A stretch of 64,000 nt of DNA from Hevea brasiliensis. Lineage: Eukaryota; Streptophyta; Magnoliopsida; Malpighiales; Euphorbiaceae. Both the position numbers and the translations under genes were made by a program. Shown one piece after another: positions 1 through 9,954 of the stretch (position 1 is its first letter; each line of letters starts with the position of its first letter). The notes below the pieces were generated by a model that was not told the DNA's origin, ran no database searches, and saw only the letters and a program-made list of their open reading frames with translations. The stretch spans positions 16,638,141 through 16,702,140 of the forward strand of contig NC_079507.1 in assembly GCF_030052815.1 (NCBI RefSeq). Direction: 5' to 3'.

Positions 1-793
1 TAGATTCTGAAGTAGTCTTCAGAGAGCCCTAGGAACTAGATTGAACTTCAGCATAGCATTCCACCCACAGACAGATGGCTAGTCTGAGAGGGTTATTTAG
101 ATATTGGAGGATATGCTACGGGCTTGTGTGATTGAGTTTGAAGGTAGTTGGGATACACACTTGCCTTCGATTGAGTTTGCTTATAACAACAGCTACCAAT
201 CAAGCATTGGGATGCCTCCATATGAAGCTTTGTATGGCAGAAAGTGCAGAACTCCCTTATGTTGGGATGAAGTAGGTGAAAGAAAGATGATTGGGCCAGA
301 AATTGTTCAGCAGACAGAGGAAAAGATCAGATTAATCAGAGATAGACTCAAGATTGCATCAGACCGTCAGAAGTCCTATGTTGATCTGAAGAGAAGAGAT
401 ATTGAATATGGAGTGGGTGATAAGGTATTCCTCAAAGTTTCTCCTTGGAATAGGATTATGAGATTTGGCAGAAAGGGGAAACTGAGTCCTCATTTCATCA
501 GACCATATAAAGTTCTGGAAAGAGTGGGTCCTTTGGCATATCGGTTGGCATTACCTCCGGAGTTAGCAAGGATACACAGTGTCTTCCATGTGTCCATGTT
601 AAGGAGGTACAGATATGACCCATCTCATGTACTATCAGTTGAAGAGATTGAGGTAAATCTAGACCTCTCATATGAGGAAGAACCCATAGAAATTCTGGCT
701 TATGAGGTGAAACAGCTGAGGAACAAACAGATACACCTGGTTAAAGTGCTGTGGAACCATCATTCAGGCCAGGAAGCTACTTGGGAACGTTAA
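1..793 (+). pseudogene. Ty3/gypsy integrase C-terminal part with chromodomain-like end (element Z, broken)
   Basis: This is the 3' end of a chromovirus-type pol. The frame begins inside the integrase core (the FHPQTDG block at 59-79) and continues through LEDMLR, the FAYNNSY and PYEALYGRKCRTP motifs, the GDKVFLKVSP and KGKLSPHFIRPY blocks and HVSMLRRY, ending in a chromodomain-like tail with EEEPIEIL and KVLWNHHSGQEATWE. Two in-frame TAG stops (80-82 and 98-100) fall where the family has Gln, and a TAA at 791-793 ends the frame a few residues before the usual C-terminus. The 5' part of the element lies left of the window. The polypurine tract and 3' LTR follow directly, so this belongs to the element whose LTR ends at 4655. 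The Tekay/Del clade assignment is inference from the motifs and the 3.8-kb LTR. Confidence 0.9.
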
Positions 794-866
794 GAGGATA
801 TGAGGAGACGGCACCCATAGCTGTTCAGAGACTAATGCCAGGTAAAATTTAGAGACGAAATTTATT

Positions 867-882
867 TTAAAGGGGGGAGAAT
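867..882 (+). other. Polypurine tract of element Z
   Basis: A purine run (TTAAAGGGGGGAGAAT) lies immediately before the TGTAACACC start of the 3' LTR. This is the expected plus-strand primer of an LTR retrotransposon. Confidence 0.85.
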
Positions 883-1058
883 TGTAACACCCCTAAGTTC
901 GGTAGTGCGTTCTACTGTTCCAGTGACCAGTGTTGTCCGGACAGCTAGGATGCCTACAACTACACTTTGATATGAATGAGGAGACATAAAATAATGAAAT
1001 ACAAGATAAGAAAATACAAGAAAAACAAAGGAAAAATAATAGTGAAGAAATGTAACCA

Positions 1059-1106
1059 AGTTAAACGAGCTGAGAACCCTAGCGATGGGTGACCAACCGG
1101 GAAGTC
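1059..1106 (+). promoter_or_regulatory. 5S rRNA-like box A / box C segment in LTR of Z
   Basis: AGTTAAACGAGC is followed 25 nt from its start by GATGGGTGACC and, four bases later, GGGAAGTC. Plant 5S rRNA (recalled, not searched) has AGTTAAGCGTGC, GATGGGTGACC and GGGAAGTCC in the same order and strand, with the first two blocks about 7 nt further apart. A TTTTT run at 1157-1161 could act as a Pol III terminator. Function is inference. Confidence 0.55.
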
Positions 1107-2519
1107 ACGACGTGGACCGTTGACTAGCCCTGGAATGCAGGGAACCCCGGAAAATATTTTTAAGACTTAAATAGACACCTATTGAAGTCTAAATACCATT
1201 AGAAATATCAAACAAAAATTAATTAATTAGTACAAAGAAAAGTGAGAAATCGAAAAACGGACAAAACCCGGTGTTACCGAAAAATCAGAAATGCAACCGG
1301 AACAGGGGAATTGTGGTCATTTGACACCCCGAGTTGTCTTTTGACCTAAATTTCCATTAAAAATAAATAATATCACACTTGGAAAATGTCATGAAAATTT
1401 AAAATTGTGGTACATAATATAGATAATGAAAGAAATGAGATATAACTTGAATAATCAAACTTTAACACATAATATTAATTAAATAAAGTTTAGTGGAGAG
1501 TTAGTGGGAATTATTTACACCTAAGTGGACAGCCACATCATTCAGCACCTTCATCTTCTTCATTCACTCACCATTGCCGAATTCAAAAGCTTTCAAACCA
1601 TCCCATGGCCGCCCAAATGCATGGCTCACTCCACCCATTTTTAAGCTGATTTTTTTTACTTGTCTTAATTAATTTTGATCCCCACCTCACAAGGAAGAAG
1701 TAGATACTAAAATCAAGGGAGTTTGGTGAAGATTTAACAAGCCTCATCAATAGGTAAGTTTGTGTTTTTTATTTTTGTTTTATTAAAGTTTGTAAGGATG
1801 TTATGGGTATTTAATTTATGGAGAGATTTTTGAGATTTGATGTTTAAAGGGGGATGTGTACTTTTGGCAGCCATGGAAACTCCTTGAAGACAATTTATTT
1901 TTGCTTGTAAATGGTGGATTAAAGGATTGATTAAATGTTTATGTGTGTAGGAAATTATTTGGGTGATGTATACTTAGTATATGTGAATGTGTAATTGAAA
2001 TTTGAAGCTTGGGAATTAATGGAATGTAAATGCATGAATCGGCAGCCTGGTTTGGTGAACCATAAGGATGTTATTTTATGTTTGGATTATGGTATAATAA
2101 TGTTGAATTGTGATGGTTGTTATGGCAGCTTGGGTATATGTGTGATGGTGTGAGGTTGGACATGTAAATGAGCATGAATAGGTGGTTAAATTATTGTAAT
2201 TGAGTTTGACAAATTCTGTACTTTATGGTGTATGTTGAATGTCATTATAAGCTGCCAAAATGATCAACAATATGTGGGCAAATATGTTTAGGTTATGTTA
2301 CAAACCAGAATGGGCATGAATGTGAAGTTTGGTAAGTGTTAAAGGTGACCTTTGATGAGTATGAACAAAATACAATAGGGCAGTTTGTGTTTTGGGCTTA
2401 GAACCTTAAGTGTGTGGCTCCAATTGATATGAGACCAATTGAAGGTAAAACTAGGCACAAAAGTTGCCAACTTTCATGAAGGAAGCTTGCCAGAATTCTG
2501 CTTGTAAGGTAACTTGAAA

Positions 2520-2960
2520 AATGACCAAATCCGGATTAGTGCAATTAGGGACTGAAAATTGACCATTTGGGCAGCAGTTAGTGTTTAGGCCATAACTCAC
2601 TCAAAACAGGTCCAATTGACCTGAAAATTTGACCATGAATAGTTAAGACCTATATCTACAAGTCTTATGAAGACACCAAAGCCCAGAAATGACCATAAGC
2701 GAGTCAAACAGCTTGCACAAGTTCGGGTCCAAAAACTGGCCGAACCAAAATTGACCTAAATGGACCTAAAGTGACCAATCTTGATGCATTTTGACCAGCA
2801 ATAGTAAAATGATCATAACTTGGTCTACATAACTCAGAATGACTTGAAATTTTGCCCCGCGTGCAATAAGACATAGATCTACAAGTTTGTAGTTTTGACC
2901 GAAACCCGAAAACTGAGAGAACTAGGTCGTCCGGCTAGGTCAAACTAGTATCCTGGAATC
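2520..2960 (+). promoter_or_regulatory. TTGACC (W-box-like) cluster in LTR of Z
   Basis: TTGAC occurs at 2559, 2616, 2629, 2751, 2791 and 2895 within about 340 bp, mostly followed by C, with several more TGACC cores between. TTGAC[C/T] is the core bound by WRKY factors. The same stretch is conserved in S1 (about 7080-7520) and F (63780 to the window end). Whether it acts as an enhancer is not shown. Confidence 0.4.
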
Positions 2961-4014
2961 CAGCAAATTGCAAGAAAATGCAAGATACATGGAAATGAGT
3001 TTGGTAAAATGTACCAACCCTAAAAGACTATTGAATGTGACATATTAGTAACATTAAAACCTAATTTACCTAGAATGCATCGAGGGTCGACATATTAGGT
3101 TGACTAAGCAAATAGTAGAATTCAGTGAATTAATTATCAAGCATTATCGTTAGAGACAGTTTAAATGAGTACTGAAACACCTCAAATTGTATTTCTCAGT
3201 TAGCAAAGACTCAGGGAAAGGGAAGGAAACACTGAGTCAAGGCCAGGAGACAGTTATCAGAGGTTTGTGCACAACAGTTATTTCTTTTAAAATTTTCAAT
3301 TGAAATAAATTATGATTATTTGTATATTATTATTTTCAATTATGGAAATGTGTTTGAATGGATACTTATTGTTTGAAAAGCATTGTAAATGATTTGAAAC
3401 TATGGAAAAATTGATTTAGTGTGATTTGTTAAAATTAAAGTTAATTATGAATTGTATTTCCATTTTGTGAATGAAATTATGACTTTGGAAATTTATTGGA
3501 TTCTCACGAATCATTTGAATAAAATGTTTGGAATTGATTTTGTGTTCACACTTAGCATGACAGTATCACATCATTTCTTCTCCATTTATGGGGTTGTGAT
3601 CGTTTATTTTTCTCCCTCTCTGGTTTACCAGTTGAGGTTGTAGATCGGATGAGTACTCATTATATAGCTAGCTTCCTTCCTCATTGATTTCGATTAGTGG
3701 GATTGTGATTGCTTTGTCATGGTGTACAACGCGGCATTGATCGGAAAATTTTGTCATGGCTTAAGTTCTGTATGAATTGGCAACACTGTATTCTTAAATT
3801 ATTTGACTAAATTGTGTTATTATGAGCTTCGATAATTTGTGAAATGGAGTTTAAATTCTTATTAACATTCACTGTTACTGAGATTTATTGTGATATTGTG
3901 TTAAATTCCTTATGACATTCATTGTCTTGAATTTAACTATGGTTTTACGTATCCATCATTTATATGATTTATGAATTGTGATTTAAAGTTGTAATTGGTT
4001 AATGTTGTGCACCA

Positions 4015-4054
4015 CTGAGACATTGTCTCAGCGATAGCATTTCATTGCTGTCGC
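4015..4054 (+). other. Two-hairpin element in LTR of Z
   Basis: Hairpin 1 has arms CTGAGACA and TGTCTCAG around a single T (4015-4031). Hairpin 2 has arms GCGATAGCA and TGCTGTCGC with a 6-nt loop (4031-4054). Both are preceded by GTGCACCA. The same arrangement, with different but still pairing arms, occurs in the other gypsy LTRs. Confidence 0.6.
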
Positions 4055-4655
4055 AGGTGGACAGATGTACAGGGCAGCAGACTAGGCTACTAGTGCATTT
4101 AACGAGAGATTATCGGGTATATTGAGTATACCATATTTTGCATTTTGTACTATAATGTATGTTCACTGTATGTATATATTGTTCTTGGTTTTGAGCAGTT
4201 GTAAATTAAAATTGTACATTGAAGTTGTAAAATAAATTATGAGTTATCTTGGCTTGTAAAATTTGTACTGTATTTCTTTTATCTCAGTCTTTGAAAAACT
4301 ATTGGGGATTTGAGTTGAGAAATATATTGAGGTGTTTAACTGTTGGAGTTGAGATTGAGAAAAATATTGAAGTGTTTTTTACAGGTTTTTTGAAGAGCTA
4401 TTTTATCCAAAATAAAGATGGCACTCTACCAAAATTTTTACAGAAGTCACTAATAGTCCAAATGTGTTAGCTGTTTCACTTCAGTTCAAAAAGGTTTTTA
4501 ACACCTGTAAATTGTGCTCACCACTGTAAAAAGAAGTAAGAAAAGTTTTAAAATCCCTTGTAGTGTATTTAATGGGTTATCAGTAGACGAAGTTGGTAAT
4601 TCATTAGGTATACTACGGGATCAGGTTATGCCTTACAGAGGGGTAAGGTATGACA

Positions 4656-5479
4656 CTATGTGTTATGACCATTTTGGCTTTGGATTCACTGCATTTCAGT
4701 TTTATAGCTCAAGTTATGGAATTTTTTCTACAACTGGTCGAATACCCAAAAGTTCATAATTTTTAGGTTCAGGTTTAGTCTAGGGCAGGTTTGATGGACT
4801 AACTTTGTCTGGCAATTTGGTTGAGTTAGGTTCATAATTTGGCTCTAAGTTCTTCATATGAAATTTTTTCCTATTTCTTAGGTTTCCATAGGTTCAAGAA
4901 TCAGGTCAATTGGAGCTTCCTAGAGTCAAGTATGCTTAAATTGCTAAACACTATTCATATGGTCAATTCTGCCCAGGTCTAGAATGTCAATTCTAGATTC
5001 AAGCCTAATTTGGGGCAACTTATGGTCAGTTTCTAGGCAACCTTCCTTCATGACATTTCTAGCATTATGTCTTAGGTTGCATCTCTAATTGGCCTCACAC
5101 CAATTAGAGCTATGTATCTCTTCTTATATCCATTCAAACCTACTAGAGTCAAGGGCCCAAAATTCCTGCACATGTACCACACTTCCAATTCATTAATTCA
5201 TCTCAACTATTAACTTCATTTCATACTCGATTCACATCAATTGGTCAATATTTGGCCTTAACAACATCAATTTCATATCATAACATAAAATCCCCTAAAT
5301 TTCCAAAGCCCTAACTTCCACATAATCCCCACTTCATGCAATCATTTGCAATTCAACATACTAATCATATATTTCATCTTATTTAAGTTGGGATTCAAGT
5401 TTAAATTCAATTAAGCACATCAAATCCTCCTCCTACCATGGTTGGCCGAAACACTACTCTTCCATTCATAAATCAATTT
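4656..5479 (-). mobile_element. Fragment of G1 gypsy 3' LTR (left piece)
   Basis: This non-coding sequence lies between the end of Z's LTR and the start of S1. On the minus strand it carries the TTGACC-type motifs and the CCAATTGG-type inverted repeat (about 5090-5115) typical of the gypsy LTRs here. It becomes continuous with 9170-9891 when S1 is removed, so it is the distal part of G1's LTR. The rest of that LTR lies left of the window beyond Z. Confidence 0.7.
5475..5479. repeat. Target-site duplication AATTT, left copy (S1)
   Basis: AATTT directly precedes TGTAACACC and is repeated right after the LTR end at 9170-9174. Confidence 0.9.
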
Positions 5480-5655
5480 TGTAACACCCCTATGTTCGGT
5501 AGTGCGTTCTACTGTTCCGGTGACCAGTGTTGCCTGGACAGCTAGGATGCGTAGAACCACACTTCGTTATGAGTGAGGAGACATAAAATAATGAAATACA
5601 AGAAAAGAAAATACAAGAAAAACAAAGGAAAAATAATAGCAAAGAAATGTAACCA

Positions 5656-5704
5656 AGTTAAGCGAGCCGAGAACCCTAGCGATGGGTGACCACACCGGGA
5701 AGTT
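5656..5704 (+). promoter_or_regulatory. 5S rRNA-like box A / box C segment in S1
   Basis: This is the best copy in the window. AGTTAAGCGAGC matches plant 5S box A at 11 of 12 positions, GATGGGTGACC (5681-5691) matches 11 of 11, and GGGAAGT follows. A TTTTT run sits at 5755-5759, about 55 nt downstream. The 5S comparison is from memory, and Pol III activity is untested. Confidence 0.6.
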
Positions 5705-8208
5705 ACGGCGTGGACCGTTGACTAGTCCTGGACTGCGGGGAACCCTGGAAAATATTTTTAGGACTTAAAGAGACATCAATTGAAGTATAAATATCATTAG
5801 AAATATCAAAGAAAAATTAAATAATTAGTACAAAGAAAAGTGAGAAATCGAAAAACAGACAAAACCCGGTGTTACCGAAAAATCGGGAATGTAACCCGAA
5901 CAGGGGCATTATGGTCATTTGACATCCCGAATTGTCTTTTGACCTAAATTTCCATTAAAAATAAATAATATTACACTTAGAAAATATAATGAAAAATTAA
6001 TTTGGTGGTACCTAATGTAAATAGCAAGAATTAAGGGTTTAATGTGGAATAAAAGGAAGTTAAACATATTATATGATTTAAATTAAGTAAGTGGACCACT
6101 AAGGATTTTAATATGGATTAAAAATAAGCATAAGTGGGCAGATTACTCCCACTCAAGCATCATCTCCTTCATTTTCTCAACCTTGCCGAAATGGAGAGCT
6201 AGGGAAAACTCCATAGCCATTTTGCATGAAGCTCCCTTAACCTCCTCATTTCACTTCCAATCACTTAGGTTTCTTCATTAAGTTTTATCCCCACATCACA
6301 AGGAAGAGTTTGATACTAAAATCAAGAAGTTTAGTCAAGGTTTAACAAGTCCCAACCAAAGGTAAGTTTGTATTTTTGAATAATTCTTTGATAAAGCTTG
6401 TATACATGTTATGGGTGTTTGCTTTGTGAAGGAAATTTTAAGTTTTGAGGAGTTCTTGATATATCAATTTTGGACATACATGGAGTTGTATGTTTAATGA
6501 AATATTCATACATATATTTGACGAGAAATTATGTTGATTAGGGTGATTTAATGTCCTAGTAAATTATTCCACATGTATATGGTGATTGTGCACTTGGAAT
6601 GGAAATTGATGAATTGTAGGACACTTTGGCATTGTGGAACAATTCGGCAGCCTTGGGACTCTTTGATGAATGCATGAATTCATGAAGATATTGGCAGAAT
6701 TATGACATTGAGGATTGATGGATATGTATATAAATTAGTGGTATAAAGTGTATGTGATAATGAGTAGTGTTTATGTGTATATGTGGTTGTAATTGGACTT
6801 TGTAAATTAGAGTTTTATTTGGTGTGTTAAGGATGTTTGTAATCTGCCAAAGTGACTTTAAAGTGAAGTGGTATATGGTTTTGGTAATGTACCAAAACAG
6901 AATGGGTAAGAGAGATGGACTTAGAGTAAGGTAAATGTGTAGTTGATACATGTTTATGCAATGTAATTGAGGGCAGTGTACATTTTAACCTATAACTTTA
7001 AATGTGTAACTCCAATTGGTATAAGACCAATTGGAGGTAAAACTAGGCACAAAATGTGCCAACTTTCATTAAGAAAGCATACCAAAATTCTGCTTGCAAG
7101 GTAGCATAAAAAAATGACCAATTCGGATTAAATGCAAGTGAAACCTGAAAACTGACCATTTAGGCAGCAGTTAGTGTTTAGCCCATAACTCACTCAAAAC
7201 AGGTCCAATTGACCTGAAATTTTAACCATGAATAGTTAAGACCCATACCTACAAGTCTTATGAAGACACCAAAGCCCAGAAATGACCATAAGCAAGTCAA
7301 ACAGCTTGCACAAGTTCGGGTCCAAAAACTGGCCGAACCAAAGTTGACCAAAATTGACCTAAAATGACCTAATTTGATGCCATTTGACCAGCAATAGTAA
7401 AATGACCATAACTTGGTCTACATAACTCGGATTGACCTAAAATTTTGCCCTGTGTTCCATAAGACATAGATCTACAAGTTTTTAGTTTTGACCAAAACCC
7501 GAAAACCGAGGAAACTAGGTCGTCCGGCTAGGTCAAACTAGTATACCGGAATACAGCAATTTGCAATAAAATGCACTAAACAAGGAAATGAAATTGGTAA
7601 CATGTACCAACCCTAAAAGACTATCGAATGTGACATATTAATGACACTAAAACCTAATTTACCTAGAACGCATCGAGGGTCGGTATATTAGGTGATTAAG
7701 CAAATAATAGCTTTCAGTGAATTATTTGTCAAGCATTATCGATAGAGACAGTTTAAATTAGTACTGAAACACTTCAAATTGTGTTTCTCAGTTAGTAAAG
7801 ACTCAGGGAAAGGGAAGGAAACACTAAGTCCAGACCAGGAGACAGTTATCAGAGGTTTGTGCACAACAACTATTTCTTTTGAATTTTTCAATTGAAATGA
7901 ATTATGACTATTTGTACATTATTGTTTTAAATTGTGGAAATGTGTTTGAATGGATATTTATTGCTTGAAAAGCATTGTAAATGGTTTGAAACTGTGAGAA
8001 ATTGTTTGAATGATATTGATGGATACTTATTGATTGAAAAGCATTGGAAATGGTTTGAAACCACAGCTATCATGTATATTGATTGTATTCCTCACTAGCT
8101 TGTCTAGTGGGACGAATTGAATTCCCTCTCTGGCTGAAGTGTTGAGGTGTGTGCCTGTTGAGGACGAATTGGATGAGTACTCATATTTTTGCTAGCTAGC
8201 TACGTTAT

Positions 8209-8280
8209 ACCTCATTAGTCATCGACTTTTGGGACGAATTGAATACCTCATTAGCCATCGGCTTTTGGGACGAATTGAAC
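8209..8280 (+). repeat. 36-bp tandem duplication within S1
   Basis: Two adjacent 36-bp units, each beginning ACCTCATTAG and ending GGGACGAATTGAA plus one base, differ at three positions. It is absent from Z's LTR at the matching place. Confidence 0.8.
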
Positions 8281-8530
8281 TTTGGAACATGATTAAGCTG
8301 TGTGTGATTTATTGATTTGTATTATGAGATTGTGAAATGGAATTAAATCCTTATTGACATTCACTGTCTTTTGAAGCTAACTATGTTTTGATCTCTGAGA
8401 TGTATTGTGATATTGTGTTAAATTCCTTCTGACACTCATTGTCTTGAATTTAACTATGATTTTACATATCCATCATTTAAATGATTTATGAACTGTGATT
8501 TAAGTTGTATTTGGTTAATGTTGTGCACCA

Positions 8531-8569
8531 CTAGACATTGTCTCAGCGATAGCTTTTTATTGCTGTCGC
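8531..8569 (+). other. Two-hairpin element in S1
   Basis: Arms AGACA/TGTCT (hairpin 1, with one G lost from the left arm compared with Z) are followed by GCGATAGC/GCTGTCGC (hairpin 2). They are preceded by GTGCACCA as in the other LTRs. Confidence 0.55.
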
Positions 8570-9169
8570 AGGTAGACAGACAGACAGGGCAGCAGACTAG
8601 GCTACTAGTACCTCCAGCGAGAGATTACCGGGTATAATGAGTATACCACATTTTGTATTTGTACTGTAATGTATGACCACTGTATGTACATATTGTTTTT
8701 TGTTTAAGCAGTTGTAAATTCAAATTGCACCTTGAAGTTGTAAAATAATTATGAGTTATTTTGACTTGTAAAAATTGTATTATATTTCTTTTATCTCAGT
8801 CTTTGAAAAATCACTGTGGATTTGAGTTGATAAATATGTTGTGTTGAGAAATATGTTGAAGTTGAGATTTGGAAAAATATTGAAGTGCTTTTTTATAGGT
8901 TTTCTAAAGAACTGTTTTATCCAAAATACAGATGATACTCTGCCAAAATTTTTACAGAAATTCCAAATAATTCAAATATGTTAGTTCTATCATTACAATT
9001 CAAAAAGGTTTTTAATACCTGTAAATAGTGCTCACTACTGTAAAAGAAGTAAGAAAAGTTTTTAAAATCCCTTGTAGTGTATTTAATGGGTTATCAGTAG
9101 ACGGAGTTGGTAATTCATTAGATATACTACGGGATCATGTTATGCCTTACAGAGGGGTAGGGTGTGACA

Positions 9170-9174
9170 AATTT
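9170..9174. repeat. Target-site duplication AATTT, right copy (S1)
   Basis: This is identical to 5475-5479 and directly follows the LTR terminus GTGTGACA. Confidence 0.9.
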
Positions 9175-9891
9175 CATCTTTTCTCATGCAATTCTCTCAT
9201 AATCCATTTTAAATTCAAATATCGAAGAAGAAAGTAGGCAAGATTTAGAACTAACCTTAATTGGACAAATTTCCCAAGCTTACAACTTTAATATTTCCAC
9301 TTCTTTTTTCTATCAATCTTCAAAGCAAAGTCAAATAACAAGTTTTTGTTTTTGGGGTTAGGGGAAAATATGGAAGAAACTAAGGGGAATTAAAGCTTAA
9401 AGAGCTTAACAATGGTTGAAGGGTGAAAGTGTGTTGGCCAGCAAAGAAGGAAGAGAGGAAAAAGAAGATAAGAGAGAATTTAATGTTTTTGTCTTCATTT
9501 AAAATTATCCCTATATATATATTATTTAAATGTTTATTTTAATTATTATAATTTTTAACAATTTTATTAATTCCCTTTGTATCCTTTTTCAATTTTCATA
9601 CAACCTTCATATTTTTAATTCATTTTCAACATTTTAATCTCTCTCACTTTAATGGATATTTAGGTCAAAAGTCAACTATAAGAGTGGATTGACCAAAATA
9701 CCCCTCATCAGGTTATAGTCTATTTTTATCCTTACTGACAATTAAGCCAATAACCCGATGGTTACTTTGATTTTTATTTTGCTTATTTAATTTGTTTTCA
9801 TTTCATTTTTAGTTCTCAAACTAGCTTTGAAGAGTACTATTCATGGACTGAAAGTAGTACTGTTCAGAGCTCAAAAGTTCAGGATGTTACA
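9170..9891 (-). mobile_element. G1 gypsy 3' LTR, start-proximal piece
   Basis: On the minus strand the LTR begins at 9891 (TGTAACATCC) next to its polypurine tract and runs to the S1 insertion. It is AT-rich and non-coding. No 5S-like segment was seen in these first 722 nt, unlike in the other gypsy LTRs here, so G1 is a different subfamily. Confidence 0.85.
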
Positions 9892-9909
9892 ACTTCCTCT
9901 CTAAAGAAA
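9892..9909 (-). other. Polypurine tract of G1
   Basis: On the minus strand the purine-rich run TTTAGAGAGGAAGT ends directly before the LTR start at 9891. Confidence 0.7.
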
Positions 9910-9954
9910 TTTTTGTCCTTGAAATTTATCTGACATAAATAATCGAGGACACTG

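Larger units (their letters stand above)
883..4655 (+). mobile_element. 3' LTR of gypsy element Z
   Basis: This 3,773-bp LTR starts TGTAACACCCC directly after the polypurine tract and ends GGTATGACA. It matches the solo LTR at 5480-9169 along its whole length and the LTR start at 62156. It is non-coding, and the short open frames inside it are not conserved as protein. It contains the 5S-like segment (1059-1106), a TTGACC-rich stretch (about 2520-2960), the two-hairpin element (4015-4054) and a conserved start/end context. It is inserted into the LTR of the minus-strand gypsy G1. Its TSD partner lies left of the window, so the 5-bp duplication (CTATG expected at 4656-4660) cannot be checked. 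Confidence 0.93.
5480..9169 (+). mobile_element. Solo gypsy LTR S1
   Basis: This 3,690-bp LTR runs from TGTAACACCCC to GGTGTGACA and is flanked by a perfect 5-bp duplication (AATTT). There is no polypurine tract or internal region next to it, so it is a solo LTR left by LTR-LTR recombination. It is collinear with the LTR of Z and the visible part of F. It contains the 5S-like segment, a TTGACC cluster, a 36-bp tandem duplication (8209-8280) and the two-hairpin element (8531-8569). It is inserted into the LTR of G1 in the opposite orientation. Confidence 0.95.

Noticed and set aside
4514..4759. Frame near the gypsy LTR end (MLTTVK...), also at 9028-9237
   Set aside because: It crosses the LTR boundary into unrelated flanks at both sites. 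Nucleotide conservation of the LTR end explains the shared part.
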